A DNA stretch of 52,997 nt, taken from contig NZ_FAOZ01000044.1 in assembly GCF_001536285.1 (NCBI RefSeq), positions 1 to 52,997 of the forward strand, given 5' to 3'. Under the pieces are notes generated by a model, which had not been told where the DNA came from, did no database searches, and saw only the letters and a program-made list of their open reading frames with translations. Below, piece by piece: positions 6,923-15,918 of the stretch. Origin of the DNA: Parafrankia irregularis (GTDB taxonomy: Bacteria; Actinomycetota; Actinomycetes; Frankiales; Frankiaceae). The position numbers and the translations under genes were made by a program. The stretch's first letter is position 1; each line of letters begins with the position of its first letter.

Positions 6923-9900
6923 ATGACCCCTGCCAGGGATGTGCCGGGCACTCACCCGCCCGGGGCAGATGCGGCCGCCGCCCCCGGCTGGCTGCGTGGC
7001 CTGTGGGGCTTCCTGCTGCTGCATCGCCGCGATCTCGCCCTGGCCTGGGCGGCGGCGCTGCTGGGAAGTGCCTGCCAGGCCGTCGTCCCGCTGATCGCAC
7101 GGCACATCGTCGACGACGTGATCGTGGCGCGGACGTCCCCGCTGTGGCCTTGGCTGTTGCTTCTGCTCGCCGCGGCGGCGGGCGCGTTCGGCTTCGCCTA
7201 TGTTCGTCGCTACCGGGGTGGTCGGGTCGCCCTCGGCGTGCAGTTCGACCTGCGCAACGCGATGCACGACCACCTGCAGACCCTGGACCAGGACAATCTC
7301 TCCCGGCTCCCCACGGGCCAGCTGGTGGCCCGCGCGAACTCGGACTCGGCACTGGTGCAGGGGCTGCTCAGCCTGCTGCCGATCATGATGGGCAACGTGC
7401 TCATGCTGATCGCGACGCTGATCATCATGATCTTCCTCTCGCCGCCGCTCGCGCTCATCAGTCTCGCCGTCGTCCCGACCCTGTTCGCTCTGTCCTACCG
7501 GCTGCGCTCCCGCGTGTTCCCCGCCACCTGGGATGCCCAGCAGCGCGAGGGCGGCGTCGCGCAGATCGTCGACGAGGACGTCAACGGGGTCCGGGTGGTC
7601 AAGGCGTTCGGCCAGGAGCGCCGCGAGCTGGACCGGATCGTCGACGCGGCCGGTGATCTGTACGGCTCGCGGATGCGCGCGGTGCGGCTGCGGGCCCGTT
7701 ACCAGCCGCTGCTGGAGGCCGTCCCGGCATTCGCTCAGGTCGCGATCCTCGCGGTCGGCGGCTGGATGGCGCTGAACGGGCACCTGACCATCGGCACCTT
7801 CCTGGCGTTCTCGACGTACGTCGGCCAGTTCGCCGCCCCGGCGCGCCAGCTCGCGGGCGTGCTCACCGTCGGCCAGCAGGCCAGGGCCGGCGTCGAGCGG
7901 ATCTTCCAGCTGCTGCGCCTCACCCCGACCATCGCCGACGCCCCGGACGCGGTCGATCTCGGCCCGCTGCGCGGCGAGATCGCCTTCGAGGGGGTCGAGT
8001 TCGCCTACCGGGCGGACGTGCCGATCCTGCGTGGTTTCGATCTCCGGATCGCCGCGGGGGAGCGGGTCGCGATCATCGGGGCCAGCGGCAGCGGCAAGTC
8101 GACGGTGGCGGCGCTGCTGAGCCGCTTCCACGACCCCGACGCCGGCCGGGTGACGGTCGACGGCCACGACCTGCGGTCGGTGCGGCTGCGGTCGCTGCGC
8201 TCTCAGGTCGGGGTCGCGTTCGAGGAGAGCTTCCTGTTCTCGGCGTCGGTACGGGAGAACATCGCCTTCGGACGTCCCGACGCGAGCGAGGCCGAGGTGG
8301 AGGCGGCGGCCCGGGCCGCGGCCGCGCACGACTTCATCGTCGGCCTGCCCCGCGGCTATGACACGGTCGTCGGTGAGCGGGGGCTGTCGTTGTCCGGCGG
8401 CCAGCGCCAGCGGATCGCGCTGGCCCGCGCGCTGCTCACCGACCCCCGGGTGCTGGTGCTCGACGACGCGACCAGCGCTGTCGACGCGCACACCGAGGAG
8501 CGCATCCACGACGCGTTGCGCGAGTTGCTGCCCGGCCGCACCACGATCCTCATCGCGCACCGTGTCTCGACGTTGCATCTGGCCGACCGGATCGTGGTGA
8601 TCGACGGTGGCCGGGTGGTCGAGTCGGGCACCCATGACGAGTTGCAGGAACGCAGCGGCACCTACCGTGCTCTGCTGGCCGGGCTCGACGCCGAGCTGGC
8701 CGATGAGCTCGGCGACCGCGTCGAGGTCCTCGCCACTCTCCTGGACGAGAACGGGACCGAGAGCGTCGGCGAGTACGGGACCGCGAGCGCCGGTGAGACC
8801 GAGACCGAGACCGAGAACGCGAGCGCCGGCGCGGGCGCGGGCGCGGCGCGGGTCGGTGGCCGCCCGCGCCCGCGCCGACCGGCCGCCGCGGGGGTGGCCG
8901 TGGGGGCGCCCAGCCTCGGCGCCGGCCTCGGCGGCGGCGGCGGATGGCGGATGAACCTGACGCCGACGCCGGAGCTGCTGGCCCGGGTGGCCGCGCTGCC
9001 ACCGGTGCGCGACGTCGCCACCGTCGACCTTGCGGTGGAGAGCCAGCCCGACCCGGAGTTCAGCCTGCTCCGGCTGCTGCGCAGGTTCCGCCGCCCGCTG
9101 CTGGTCGGCCTGCTGCTGGTGATCGGGGACGCCGCCGCCGGCCTCGCCGGGCCGGTGCTGGTCAAGACCGGTGTCGACAGCGGTGTCGCGGAAGGCTCGT
9201 CCGCCGTGCTGTGGGCCGCGTCGGCGGTCTTCCTGCTGGTGACGCTGGCGGACCTGCTGGACCAGATCGCCGAGACGTTCGTCACCGGCCGGGCGGCCGA
9301 ACGCATCATGCTGTCGCTGCGGATCCGCATCTTCGCCCAGCTGCAGCGGCTCTCCCTCGACTACTACGAGCGTGAGATGTCCGGCCGGGTCATGACGAGG
9401 ATGACCACGGACGTCGACCAGTTCGAGTCGCTGATCGAGAACGGCCTGCTGGCCGCGCTGGTCTCGGTGGTGACCTTCGGGGGCGTCGGGGCGGCACTGC
9501 TGAGCATCGACCTGGAGCTCGGCGGGCTGACGCTGCTCGTCATCGTCCCGCTGGCCGCGGCGACCGTGGTCTTCCGCCGCCGGGCGGCGGCGCTCTACGA
9601 CGTCGCCCGGGAACGGATCGCGATAGTCAACGCGGATTTCCAGGAGAGCCTCTCCGGTATCCGCGAGGCACAGTCGTTCGTGCACGAGACCGCGACCATC
9701 GAGCGTTTCCACGGGCTGGGCCGCGACTACCTGCGGGCTCGGCTGGGAGCGCAGCGGCTGGTCGCGATCTACTTCCCGTTCGTCCAGTTCCTGTCGTCGC
9801 TCGCGGATGCGATCGTGCTGGGGGTCGGGTCCGCGCTGATCGCGAACGGGCAGCTCAGCGTCGGCGCGCTGATCGCCTTCATCCTCTACATCGACATGTT

Positions 9901-10960
9901 CTTCTCGCCGATCCAGCAGCTGTCCCAGGTCTTCGACGCCTGGCAGCAGACCCGGGTGTCGGTGGCGCGCATCGCCGAGCTCATGCGGCTGCGGACACTC
10001 ACCCCCGAACCGCGCCACCCGGTGGACCCGCCGGGACGTCCGCGCGGCGAGCTGACCCTGGATGGACTGCGCTTCGCCTACCCGGCGCCACCCACGGCGA
10101 AGACCGACGCGACGTCGACGGCGCCGAAGATGTCGTCGGCGGCGCTGACGTCGGCAAAGGCGTCAGCGCGGGCGCGAAAGGCCGAGCGGAAGGCCGCGCG
10201 GCTGGCGGTGGGCCCCGCCGACCCGCGGTTCGCACGGCTGGAGACCGCCGCACCCACCCGGCCGCCCGAGGCGCTGCGCGGGGTGGACCTGCGGGTCGCC
10301 CCCGGTGAGACGGTGGCGTTGGTCGGGGAGACCGGCGCCGGGAAGTCGACCGTCCTCAAGCTGATCGCCCGCTTCTACGACCCCGACGAGGGCGCGGTAC
10401 GGCTCGACGGGCTCGACCTGCGGGCCCTCGACCTCGGCACGTTCCGCCGCTGGCTCGGGTACGTGCCCCAGGAGGCGTTCCTGTTCAGCGGGTCCATCCG
10501 CGACAACATCGCCTACGGACGTCCCGAGGCGAGCGACGCCGAGGTGGAGGCGGCGGCGCGTGCGGTCGGCGCGCACGAGCTCATCGTCACCCTGCCCGGC
10601 GGCTACGACCACGAGGTGGCCGAGCGGGGCCGCTCGCTGTCGTCCGGGCAGCGTCAGCTCCTCGCGCTCGCGCGGGCCGAGTTGGTCGACCCGGTGCTGC
10701 TCCTGCTGGACGAGGCCACCTCGAACCTGGACCTGGCCACCGAGCACCGGGTCACGACCGCCATGCAGCGCGTCGCGCGCAGCCGCACCACGATCGTCAT
10801 CGCGCACCGCCTGCAGACAGCCCGCACCGCCGACCGGATCGTCGTGCTCGACCGCGGCGCCGTCGCCGAGATCGGCTCCCACGACGAGCTGCTCGAGGCC
10901 GACGGCCGCTACGCCTCGATGTGGCGCGCCTTCGAGCTCGTCGGCTCGGCCGCGCCTTGA
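6923..10960 (+). CDS. Fused heterodimeric-type ABC multidrug exporter (TMD-NBD-TMD-NBD)
   Basis: A 1345-residue protein holding two complete ABC exporter halves, so one chain forms the whole pump. The first half has six membrane helices, Walker A GASGSGKST (near 386), signature LSGGQRQ and Walker B VLVLDDATSAVD. The second has Walker A GETGAGKST (near 1136), signature LSSGQRQ and Walker B LLLLDEATSNLD (near 1262). Site asymmetry is visible: the catalytic Glu is Asp515 in NBD1, and NBD2's signature has Ser for Gly, as in heterodimeric exporters with one degenerate ATP site. A charged Glu/Thr/Ala/Gly linker (about 610-675) joins the halves. NBD2 carries an unusual Lys/Ala/Ser-rich insertion (about 1058-1113) before Walker A. 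ATG 6923 is preferred over GTG 6917 because AGGCGGAG is then correctly spaced. Confidence 0.93.
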   Translation: MTPARDVPGTHPPGADAAAAPGWLRGLWGFLLLHRRDLALAWAAALLGSACQAVVPLIARHIVDDVIVARTSPLWPWLLLLLAAAAGAFGFAYVRRYRGGRVALGVQFDLRNAMHDHLQTLDQDNLSRLPTGQLVARANSDSALVQGLLSLLPIMMGNVLMLIATLIIMIFLSPPLALISLAVVPTLFALSYRLRSRVFPATWDAQQREGGVAQIVDEDVNGVRVVKAFGQERRELDRIVDAAGDLYGSRMRAVRLRARYQPLLEAVPAFAQVAILAVGGWMALNGHLTIGTFLAFSTYVGQFAAPARQLAGVLTVGQQARAGVERIFQLLRLTPTIADAPDAVDLGPLRGEIAFEGVEFAYRADVPILRGFDLRIAAGERVAIIGASGSGKSTVAALLSRFHDPDAGRVTVDGHDLRSVRLRSLRSQVGVAFEESFLFSASVRENIAFGRPDASEAEVEAAARAAAAHDFIVGLPRGYDTVVGERGLSLSGGQRQRIALARALLTDPRVLVLDDATSAVDAHTEERIHDALRELLPGRTTILIAHRVSTLHLADRIVVIDGGRVVESGTHDELQERSGTYRALLAGLDAELADELGDRVEVLATLLDENGTESVGEYGTASAGETETETENASAGAGAGAARVGGRPRPRRPAAAGVAVGAPSLGAGLGGGGGWRMNLTPTPELLARVAALPPVRDVATVDLAVESQPDPEFSLLRLLRRFRRPLLVGLLLVIGDAAAGLAGPVLVKTGVDSGVAEGSSAVLWAASAVFLLVTLADLLDQIAETFVTGRAAERIMLSLRIRIFAQLQRLSLDYYEREMSGRVMTRMTTDVDQFESLIENGLLAALVSVVTFGGVGAALLSIDLELGGLTLLVIVPLAAATVVFRRRAAALYDVARERIAIVNADFQESLSGIREAQSFVHETATIERFHGLGRDYLRARLGAQRLVAIYFPFVQFLSSLADAIVLGVGSALIANGQLSVGALIAFILYIDMFFSPIQQLSQVFDAWQQTRVSVARIAELMRLRTLTPEPRHPVDPPGRPRGELTLDGLRFAYPAPPTAKTDATSTAPKMSSAALTSAKASARARKAERKAARLAVGPADPRFARLETAAPTRPPEALRGVDLRVAPGETVALVGETGAGKSTVLKLIARFYDPDEGAVRLDGLDLRALDLGTFRRWLGYVPQEAFLFSGSIRDNIAYGRPEASDAEVEAAARAVGAHELIVTLPGGYDHEVAERGRSLSSGQRQLLALARAELVDPVLLLLDEATSNLDLATEHRVTTAMQRVARSRTTIVIAHRLQTARTADRIVVLDRGAVAEIGSHDELLEADGRYASMWRAFELVGSAAP

Positions 10961-12501
10961 CCGGGCGACGCGGCACCACCTCGACCAATCGGCGCGGCAC
11001 GGCCTCGAGCGGGCGGCGTGGCCCGGGACGTGCCGTTCGTGGCCTGCTGGCGGACCTCACCCCGCTGCGGACCTACCCGGCCTTCCGCCGGCTGTGGGTG
11101 GGCGAGTCCGTCTCGACGATCGGCACCCAGATCACCGCGACGGCCGTGGCGGTGCAGGTCTACGACCTCACCCGGTCGTCGTTCCTGGTCGGGGTGGTCA
11201 GCCTGGTCGCTCTGCTGCCGCTGGTCGGCCTCGGGCTGATCGGCGGTGCCATCGCGGACAGCGTCGACCGGCGCCGCCTCGCCCTGGTGACGTCCACCGG
11301 GCTGGCGGCCGTCTCCGGCGGGCTGGTGCTGTTCTCGCTGTTCGAACACGGCGCCGGCGGTGACGGTGGCGCCGGCGGTGGCGGTGGTGTCGCAGCTGGT
11401 CTCGGTATGGTCTGGCCGCTGCTCCTGCTGGTCGCGGTCCAGTCCGCGTTCGCGGCGGTGGACGGGCCGGCGCGGCGCGCGATGACGCCGAACCTGGTGG
11501 GGCTGGGCGATCTGCCGGCAGCCACCGCGCTGACCCAGATCGGCTTCACGACCGCGATGACCGTCGGTCCACTGATCGCGGGAACCAGCGTCGCGCTCGG
11601 CGGCTACCCCCTCGCCTACGCCCTCGACCTGGCCAGCTTCAGTACCGCCCTGTACGGCCTGTTTCGGCTGCCGCCGATGCCCCCCGCGCCGGCGCTTGCC
11701 GCGTCCGCCCCGGCAGCTGCCGCCGGTGCACCGGGCGCGGGTGCAGCTTCCGCGGGCCCAGCCGCGTCCGAGGCCGCATCCGCGTCCGAACTGCCGGCGG
11801 GAGGCCGGCGGGTGGCCAGTGTCGGTGAGGGACTGCGGTTCCTGCGCGGCCAACCGGTGGTGATGATGACGTTCGTCGTCGACATCATCGCCATGGTCTT
11901 CGGGATGCCGCGCGCGCTGTTCCCGGAGCTGGCCAGCACCCAGTTCGGCGGCGGGAGCGCCACCGCGGGCCTGCTGTACTCCTCCGTCGCCGCCGGGTCG
12001 CTGCTCGGCGCCGCGCTCTCCGGCCCGCTCGGGCGGGTCCGCCGCCAGGGGCTGGCGGTGGTGGTGGCGATCGTGGTCTGGGGCGGGGCGATCGCCGTGT
12101 TCGGGCTCGTCCACAATGTCGTCGCCGCGGTCGGGCTGCTGGCGGTCGCCGGCATGGCCGACCTGGTCAGCGCCGTGTTCCGCAACGCGATCCTCAACGT
12201 CGCCACCCCGGACGCAATGCGCGGGCGGCTACAGGGTGTCTTCCTCGTCGTCGTCAGCGGTGGCCCCCGCATCGGCGACCTGGAGGCGGGCACCGCCGCC
12301 GCGCTGGTCTCCCCGACGTTCTCCGTCGTCAGCGGGGGCCTGGCCTGCATCGGCGGTGTGCTCCTGGCTACCGCCGCGGTGCCGGCGCTGGCGCGTTACG
12401 ACGCGACAGCGGCGATCGCCGCCGCCCAGCACGAGGCCGCCGTACCCAGCCCACGGGCACGCGACGACGACGCCCCGGCGGCGGAGACGAACCGCGCCTG
12501 A
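10921..12501 (+). CDS. MFS exporter, EntS/antibiotic-efflux-like
   Basis: A 526-residue (if GTG 10921 is the start) 12-helix Major Facilitator Superfamily exporter of the DHA3/EntS-like type. LRTYPAFRRLWVGESVSTIGTQITATAVAVQVYDLT is the classic first helix of this group; GLIGGAIADSVDRRRLALVTS is the loop 2-3 motif. Later helices include FVVDIIAMVFGMPRALFPELA. A long Ala/Pro-rich central loop (MPPAPALAASAPAAA onwards, about 258-298) divides the halves. The gene overlaps the ABC exporter end by 40 bases from GTG 10921; TTG 10957, sharing four bases with the exporter stop, is equally possible. It likely belongs to the MarR-ABC exporter operon. Confidence 0.85.
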   Translation: MARLRARRLGRALTGRRGTTSTNRRGTASSGRRGPGRAVRGLLADLTPLRTYPAFRRLWVGESVSTIGTQITATAVAVQVYDLTRSSFLVGVVSLVALLPLVGLGLIGGAIADSVDRRRLALVTSTGLAAVSGGLVLFSLFEHGAGGDGGAGGGGGVAAGLGMVWPLLLLVAVQSAFAAVDGPARRAMTPNLVGLGDLPAATALTQIGFTTAMTVGPLIAGTSVALGGYPLAYALDLASFSTALYGLFRLPPMPPAPALAASAPAAAAGAPGAGAASAGPAASEAASASELPAGGRRVASVGEGLRFLRGQPVVMMTFVVDIIAMVFGMPRALFPELASTQFGGGSATAGLLYSSVAAGSLLGAALSGPLGRVRRQGLAVVVAIVVWGGAIAVFGLVHNVVAAVGLLAVAGMADLVSAVFRNAILNVATPDAMRGRLQGVFLVVVSGGPRIGDLEAGTAAALVSPTFSVVSGGLACIGGVLLATAAVPALARYDATAAIAAAQHEAAVPSPRARDDDAPAAETNRA

Positions 12502-12545
12502 CGCGGGAGCGCGTGGACAATCCTCTGGGCTCTGGGAGGCCGATG

Positions 12546-12605
12546 CCGCTGGGCAAGACCTGAGGATTGTGGTCGCGGGGGAGCCTGCAGGAAAATCCCG
12601 AGAAG
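12546..12605 (+). repeat. Degenerate palindromic repeat copy
   Basis: CCGCTGGGCAAGACCTGAGGATTGTGGTCG resembles the left arm of the copies at 42 kb (CTGCCGAGCAAGACCTGAGG). AAATCCCGAG at 12593-12602 matches the internal AATCCCGAG block of the same family. The right arm is not recognisable. Confidence 0.5.
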
Positions 12606-12672
12606 CGGCGGATCCAGGGCCGCCGACATTGTCCTGCCGGTCCGTGTCCGCACGCCGCAAGGTCGCGCGGCA

Positions 12673-12817
12673 GGGATCCCGCGCCCGCCACGCAGAGCCG
12701 CCAGTTCACAATAAGATCCGCAAAATTCGCGCCGGGTCACTTGGCAATCGGCAAGAATGAAGGATTTTGGTCGTCGGAACGACCAAAATCCTTCATTCTT
12801 GGGCCTCGTCAAACCGG
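12673..12817 (+). repeat. Dispersed palindromic repeat with perfect 22-bp stem
   Basis: Bases 12752-12773 pair perfectly with 12780-12801 around the loop TCGGAA (12774-12779), giving a 22-bp stem. TTGGCAATCGGCAAG (12739-12753) matches the boundary motif of the 18 and 25 kb copies. GGGATCC at 12673 corresponds to the start of their left flank at almost the same distance (66 versus 67 bases). The right segment of the longer copies is missing, so this is a short or deleted form. It lies between converging genes and could also act as a terminator. Confidence 0.75.
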
Positions 12818-13332
12818 GTCATCGCCCGCATGGTCGGCGCCGACCTCGTATGAGCTGTGGCTCTGGGGTGGGTGGGTGGGTTCGGAGGGCGCCCTTGGTG
12901 CGGTGCAATATGCGGGAAGCTGATGACGACGCCCGGGAATCGTTGGCATCGCCGGGGGCAGGAGATGCCGGCATCGAGCCCCGGGCGCCGTCCGTTATGG
13001 AGCCGGTCCGCTCAAGGTGCGGACTGGCCGAAAACGCCATTGGAATCAGAAATGAATGCCCGAACGGTCGGAAGGCGGCCACGGCGGTGGCACCTACGAG
13101 GGCCGCCATCCCGGAACGTCCTGCGTAAACCGCCGCGCGACTCGCTCCTCCTCGTGGCGAGGCCGGTAGCCGTCCAGCCAGGAGTCCGATTGACCCCGGG
13201 CAAATTCTGCCGCCTTTGATACGAATTGTCGTTGGTGTGGGGGTACGAAATCGTGCGTGCCGTACTGGACCGCTGCTCCAGCTGAGGAGCTCCGTTGTGG
13301 CAGTCTCCGGCCACGACGGAGCTCCGGATCGA

Positions 13333-15321
13333 TCAGGAGGCGGACTTGGCGCCCTCGGTCTCGGCCTCGGACGTGGACGCGAGCACGGACGCGAGCACGG
13401 GCTCGGTCTCAGCCGTGGACGTGGCTTCGGCCTCGGGCGAGGGCTCAGACGCGGACGTGACCTCGGACGTGACCTCGACCTCGGGCGTGGCCTCAGCTTC
13501 GGGCGTGGCCTCGGCCTCGGGTACAGACGTGGCCTCGACCTCCGACACGGGCTCGACTTCGGACGTGGCCTCGACCTTGGGCGTGGCCTCGGCTTCGGGT
13601 GCGGGCTCGACCTCAGCCTCGGGGGTCGCCTCGACCTCGGGTGCGGGCCCAGCCTCGGATGTGGCCTCGGGTTCCGGTTCGGAGGTGGCGGCAGCCGGCG
13701 ATGCGGCAGCCTCGTCCGTTGCCGCCTTCTGCGTCGGCACGGCGGGCGGCTCGGCAGGGGCCGAGGTGGTGTGAGCCGCGGCGTGGCGCGGCAGGAAGAG
13801 CCCGGAGAGCAGGCCGATCACCGTGAGGCCGACGATCCACCAGAACGTCTCGCCGAAAGCGGCGCCGATCTTGTCGGCGATCGCCGGGGGCAGCTCCACC
13901 TGCGCGGCGCCCTCGAGCGTGGTGCCGCCCGCCGCCGGGACACGGTTGGCGATGGCGTGCTGCAGCTGGACGGCGACCAGCGCCGTCGCCAGCGAGCCGC
14001 CGACCCGCTGCAGGATGTTCAGGGTGGTGGTGGCCCGCGGAACCGCCGCGGGGGCGAGGGTCTGGTAGGCCGCGCTCATCGCCGGCATCATCGAGGCGCC
14101 GAAGCCCAGCCCGCGCACGAAGAGGAAGATCATAAGCATGACCTCGTTCGTGTGGGCGTCGACCTGGGTGTAGGCGACTGTGCCGGCGGCGCAGACGGCC
14201 ATGCCGACGGGGATGACCCAGCCGGGGCCGACTCGGTCGACGACCCGCCCGGCGACCAGCATGCCGACCATCGCGCCCAGCCCCTGCGGGATCATCGACA
14301 GGCCTGCATCGAGCGCGCCCTGACCGCGAGCGACCTGGTAGTACAGCGGCAGCAGGAACATGCCGCCGTACAGGGCGGCACCGACCGTGAACGTGGTGAC
14401 GCTGGCGAGGGTGAACGTGCGGTCGCGGAACAGCCGCAGGTCCAGCAGGGCGTCGCCGCGCCGCAGGGCGTACACGACGAACACGATCAGCAGCACCACG
14501 CCGACCACGCTGCTGATCACGACCTGCGCGGAGCCGAAACCGCCGTCGGAGCCGGCCTGGGACAGACCGTAGACGAGGCCCGCGAGACCGGGGGAGATCA
14601 ACAGCAGCCCGGGTACGTCGAGCCGGTGGTGCGCCTGCCCACGGTCGTCGCGCGGCAGCACCCGCCATGAGGCGATCAGCGCGACCGCGCCGACCGGCAG
14701 GTTCACGAAGAAGATCCAGCGCCAGTCGAGATGGTCGACGATGAGGCCACCGAGGACCGGGCCGAGCACCGGGGCGAGCAGGGTCGGGATCCCGATGACG
14801 TTCATGATTCGGTTCATCCGCTGCGGCCCGGCGGCCGTGGCCAGCAGGGTCATGCAGATCGGCATGATCATTCCGCCGCCGAGGCCCTGCAGGACGCGGA
14901 AGGCGATCAGGCTGCCCGCTGACCAGGCGAAGCCGCACAGGGCGCTACCCAGCAGGAACAGTGTCAGCGAGATGTTCCACATCCGGGTCGCGCCGAAGCG
15001 CTCCACCGCCCAGCCGGTCGCCGGGATGACAATGGCCAGCGCCAGCAGGTAGCCGGTGGTGACCCAGGAGATCGTCGACAGGGAGGTGTCGAAGTCCTGT
15101 GCGAGGCGGTCGATGGCGACGGCGACGATCGTCGTGTCGAGGATGACCATGATCGCGCCGAGCGTGACCGTGAGTGCGAGACGCCGCAGCGCTGGGTCGA
15201 TCTCGTTGCCGGCGTCGGCCGCCGGCGCGGTGGTCGACCTGGTCGCAGCCCCGGCGGCCTGGTCGGTTCCATCTGGTTGATCGGGCACACGGGCTCCCTG
15301 ATCGTGTTCCGTCGCGGCCAC
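13333..15321 (-). CDS. MFS DHA2 (EmrB/QacA-type) drug exporter with repetitive C-terminal tail
   Basis: A 662-residue 14-helix exporter of the DHA2 group. ALTVTLGAIMVILDTTIVAVAIDRLAQDF is the family's first helix with motif D1 (LDxTIVNVA-like); FRVLQGLGGGMIMP and GPVLGGLIVDHLDWRWIFFVNLPVG are the conserved motif C region. The membrane part ends near residue 535. The last ~125 residues are an acidic Glu/Ala/Pro/Thr/Ser tail built from units such as EATPEAE and EVEATSE. This is unusual and expected to be disordered in the cytoplasm. GTG 15321 is preceded by GGAGG. The divergent MarR gene is probably its repressor. Confidence 0.9.
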   Translation of the reverse strand: MAATEHDQGARVPDQPDGTDQAAGAATRSTTAPAADAGNEIDPALRRLALTVTLGAIMVILDTTIVAVAIDRLAQDFDTSLSTISWVTTGYLLALAIVIPATGWAVERFGATRMWNISLTLFLLGSALCGFAWSAGSLIAFRVLQGLGGGMIMPICMTLLATAAGPQRMNRIMNVIGIPTLLAPVLGPVLGGLIVDHLDWRWIFFVNLPVGAVALIASWRVLPRDDRGQAHHRLDVPGLLLISPGLAGLVYGLSQAGSDGGFGSAQVVISSVVGVVLLIVFVVYALRRGDALLDLRLFRDRTFTLASVTTFTVGAALYGGMFLLPLYYQVARGQGALDAGLSMIPQGLGAMVGMLVAGRVVDRVGPGWVIPVGMAVCAAGTVAYTQVDAHTNEVMLMIFLFVRGLGFGASMMPAMSAAYQTLAPAAVPRATTTLNILQRVGGSLATALVAVQLQHAIANRVPAAGGTTLEGAAQVELPPAIADKIGAAFGETFWWIVGLTVIGLLSGLFLPRHAAAHTTSAPAEPPAVPTQKAATDEAAASPAAATSEPEPEATSEAGPAPEVEATPEAEVEPAPEAEATPKVEATSEVEPVSEVEATSVPEAEATPEAEATPEVEVTSEVTSASEPSPEAEATSTAETEPVLASVLASTSEAETEGAKSAS

Positions 15322-15375
15322 CGGTGCCTCCGGCGGCCCTGTCGTCGCCCAGCATCCGCCGATCGTTGAGTAACG

Positions 15376-15407
15376 TCAAACATTGATTACGGCCAACAAA
15401 AATTGTT
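15376..15407. promoter_or_regulatory. Paired CAA-N3-TTG operators between exporter and MarR gene
   Basis: Two perfect small palindromes occur in this otherwise unremarkable intergenic segment: TCAA-ACA-TTGA (15376-15386) and AACAA-AAA-TTGTT (15395-15407). Both contain CAANNNTTG, and their centres are 20 bp apart, about two helical turns, so two dimers could bind one face. They lie 34 bases before the MarR start and 55 bases before the exporter start. Confidence 0.55.
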
Positions 15408-15440
15408 CGTGATCGGGGTTGGGCGAGGTAGTGTCGAGGT

Positions 15441-15902
15441 GTGATCCATTCGGCCGGGCAGGAGGCCTGGCTTGCCATCCAGGTGCTGATCATGGCCGGT
15501 GAGGGGCAGCGGCAACTGCACCGAGTCTGTCAGGAGGTCGACCTCCCGCCGGGTGCGCTGAAGGTGCTGCTCGTGCTGTGCGGGGGGCCGCGGCCCATGC
15601 GGGAGCTGGTCGGCTTCTTCCAGCTGGACCCGTCCTACATCACGAGCATGGTGGACGCACTCGAGCGCCGCGGCGTCGCACGGCGCGAACCGCATCCGAC
15701 CGACCGGCGCGCCAAGACGGTCGCGATCACCGAGGATGGGCGCAAGGTCGTCGAGCGGGCCAGGGAGCTGATGACGGTTCCACCGCAGTCCTTCGACGTG
15801 CTCTCCGCGGCCGAGCAGCAGCAGTTGCTCGCGCTGCTGCTGCGCGTCCTCGACGCCGAGATGGACATCCCGGATGTGATGCGCCCGAGGCCCACGGCCT
15901 GA
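15441..15902 (+). CDS. MarR family transcriptional regulator
   Basis: A 153-residue winged-helix repressor. LPPGALKVLLVLCGGPRPMRELVGFFQLDPSYITSMVDALERRGV is the HTH, and ARREPHPTDRRAKTVAITEDG is the wing with the typical DRR turn. N- and C-terminal helices would form the dimer interface. The start is GTG at 15441, without a strong ribosome site. It is divergent from the DHA2 exporter across a 119-base gap holding two matched palindromes, the textbook layout of a drug-responsive MarR repressor and its pump. Confidence 0.9.
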   Translation: MIHSAGQEAWLAIQVLIMAGEGQRQLHRVCQEVDLPPGALKVLLVLCGGPRPMRELVGFFQLDPSYITSMVDALERRGVARREPHPTDRRAKTVAITEDGRKVVERARELMTVPPQSFDVLSAAEQQQLLALLLRVLDAEMDIPDVMRPRPTA

Positions 15903-15918
15903 GCCTCCGAACCCGCGG

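Larger units (their letters stand above)
12502..13332. other. Intergenic gap built largely of repeats
   Basis: Between two convergent exporters lie 831 bases without a credible gene. The left half holds a degenerate palindromic repeat (12546-12605) and a good copy (12673-12817). Frames running through the hairpin give peptides such as KDFGRRNDQNPSF, which are artefacts of the repeat. From 12820 to 13332 I see nothing recognisable; the sequence is less GC-rich around 13000-13250. Confidence 0.6.

Noticed and set aside
6389-10018. Very long minus-strand open frame opposite the ABC exporter
   Set aside because: Full of Arg, Gln, Asp and His with no domain. It mirrors the third-position GC bias of the real gene, whose motifs are unmistakable.
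12757-13128. Open frame starting KDFGRRNDQNPSF
   Set aside because: It begins inside the dispersed hairpin; the same peptide appears wherever the repeat is read, and no conserved domain follows.
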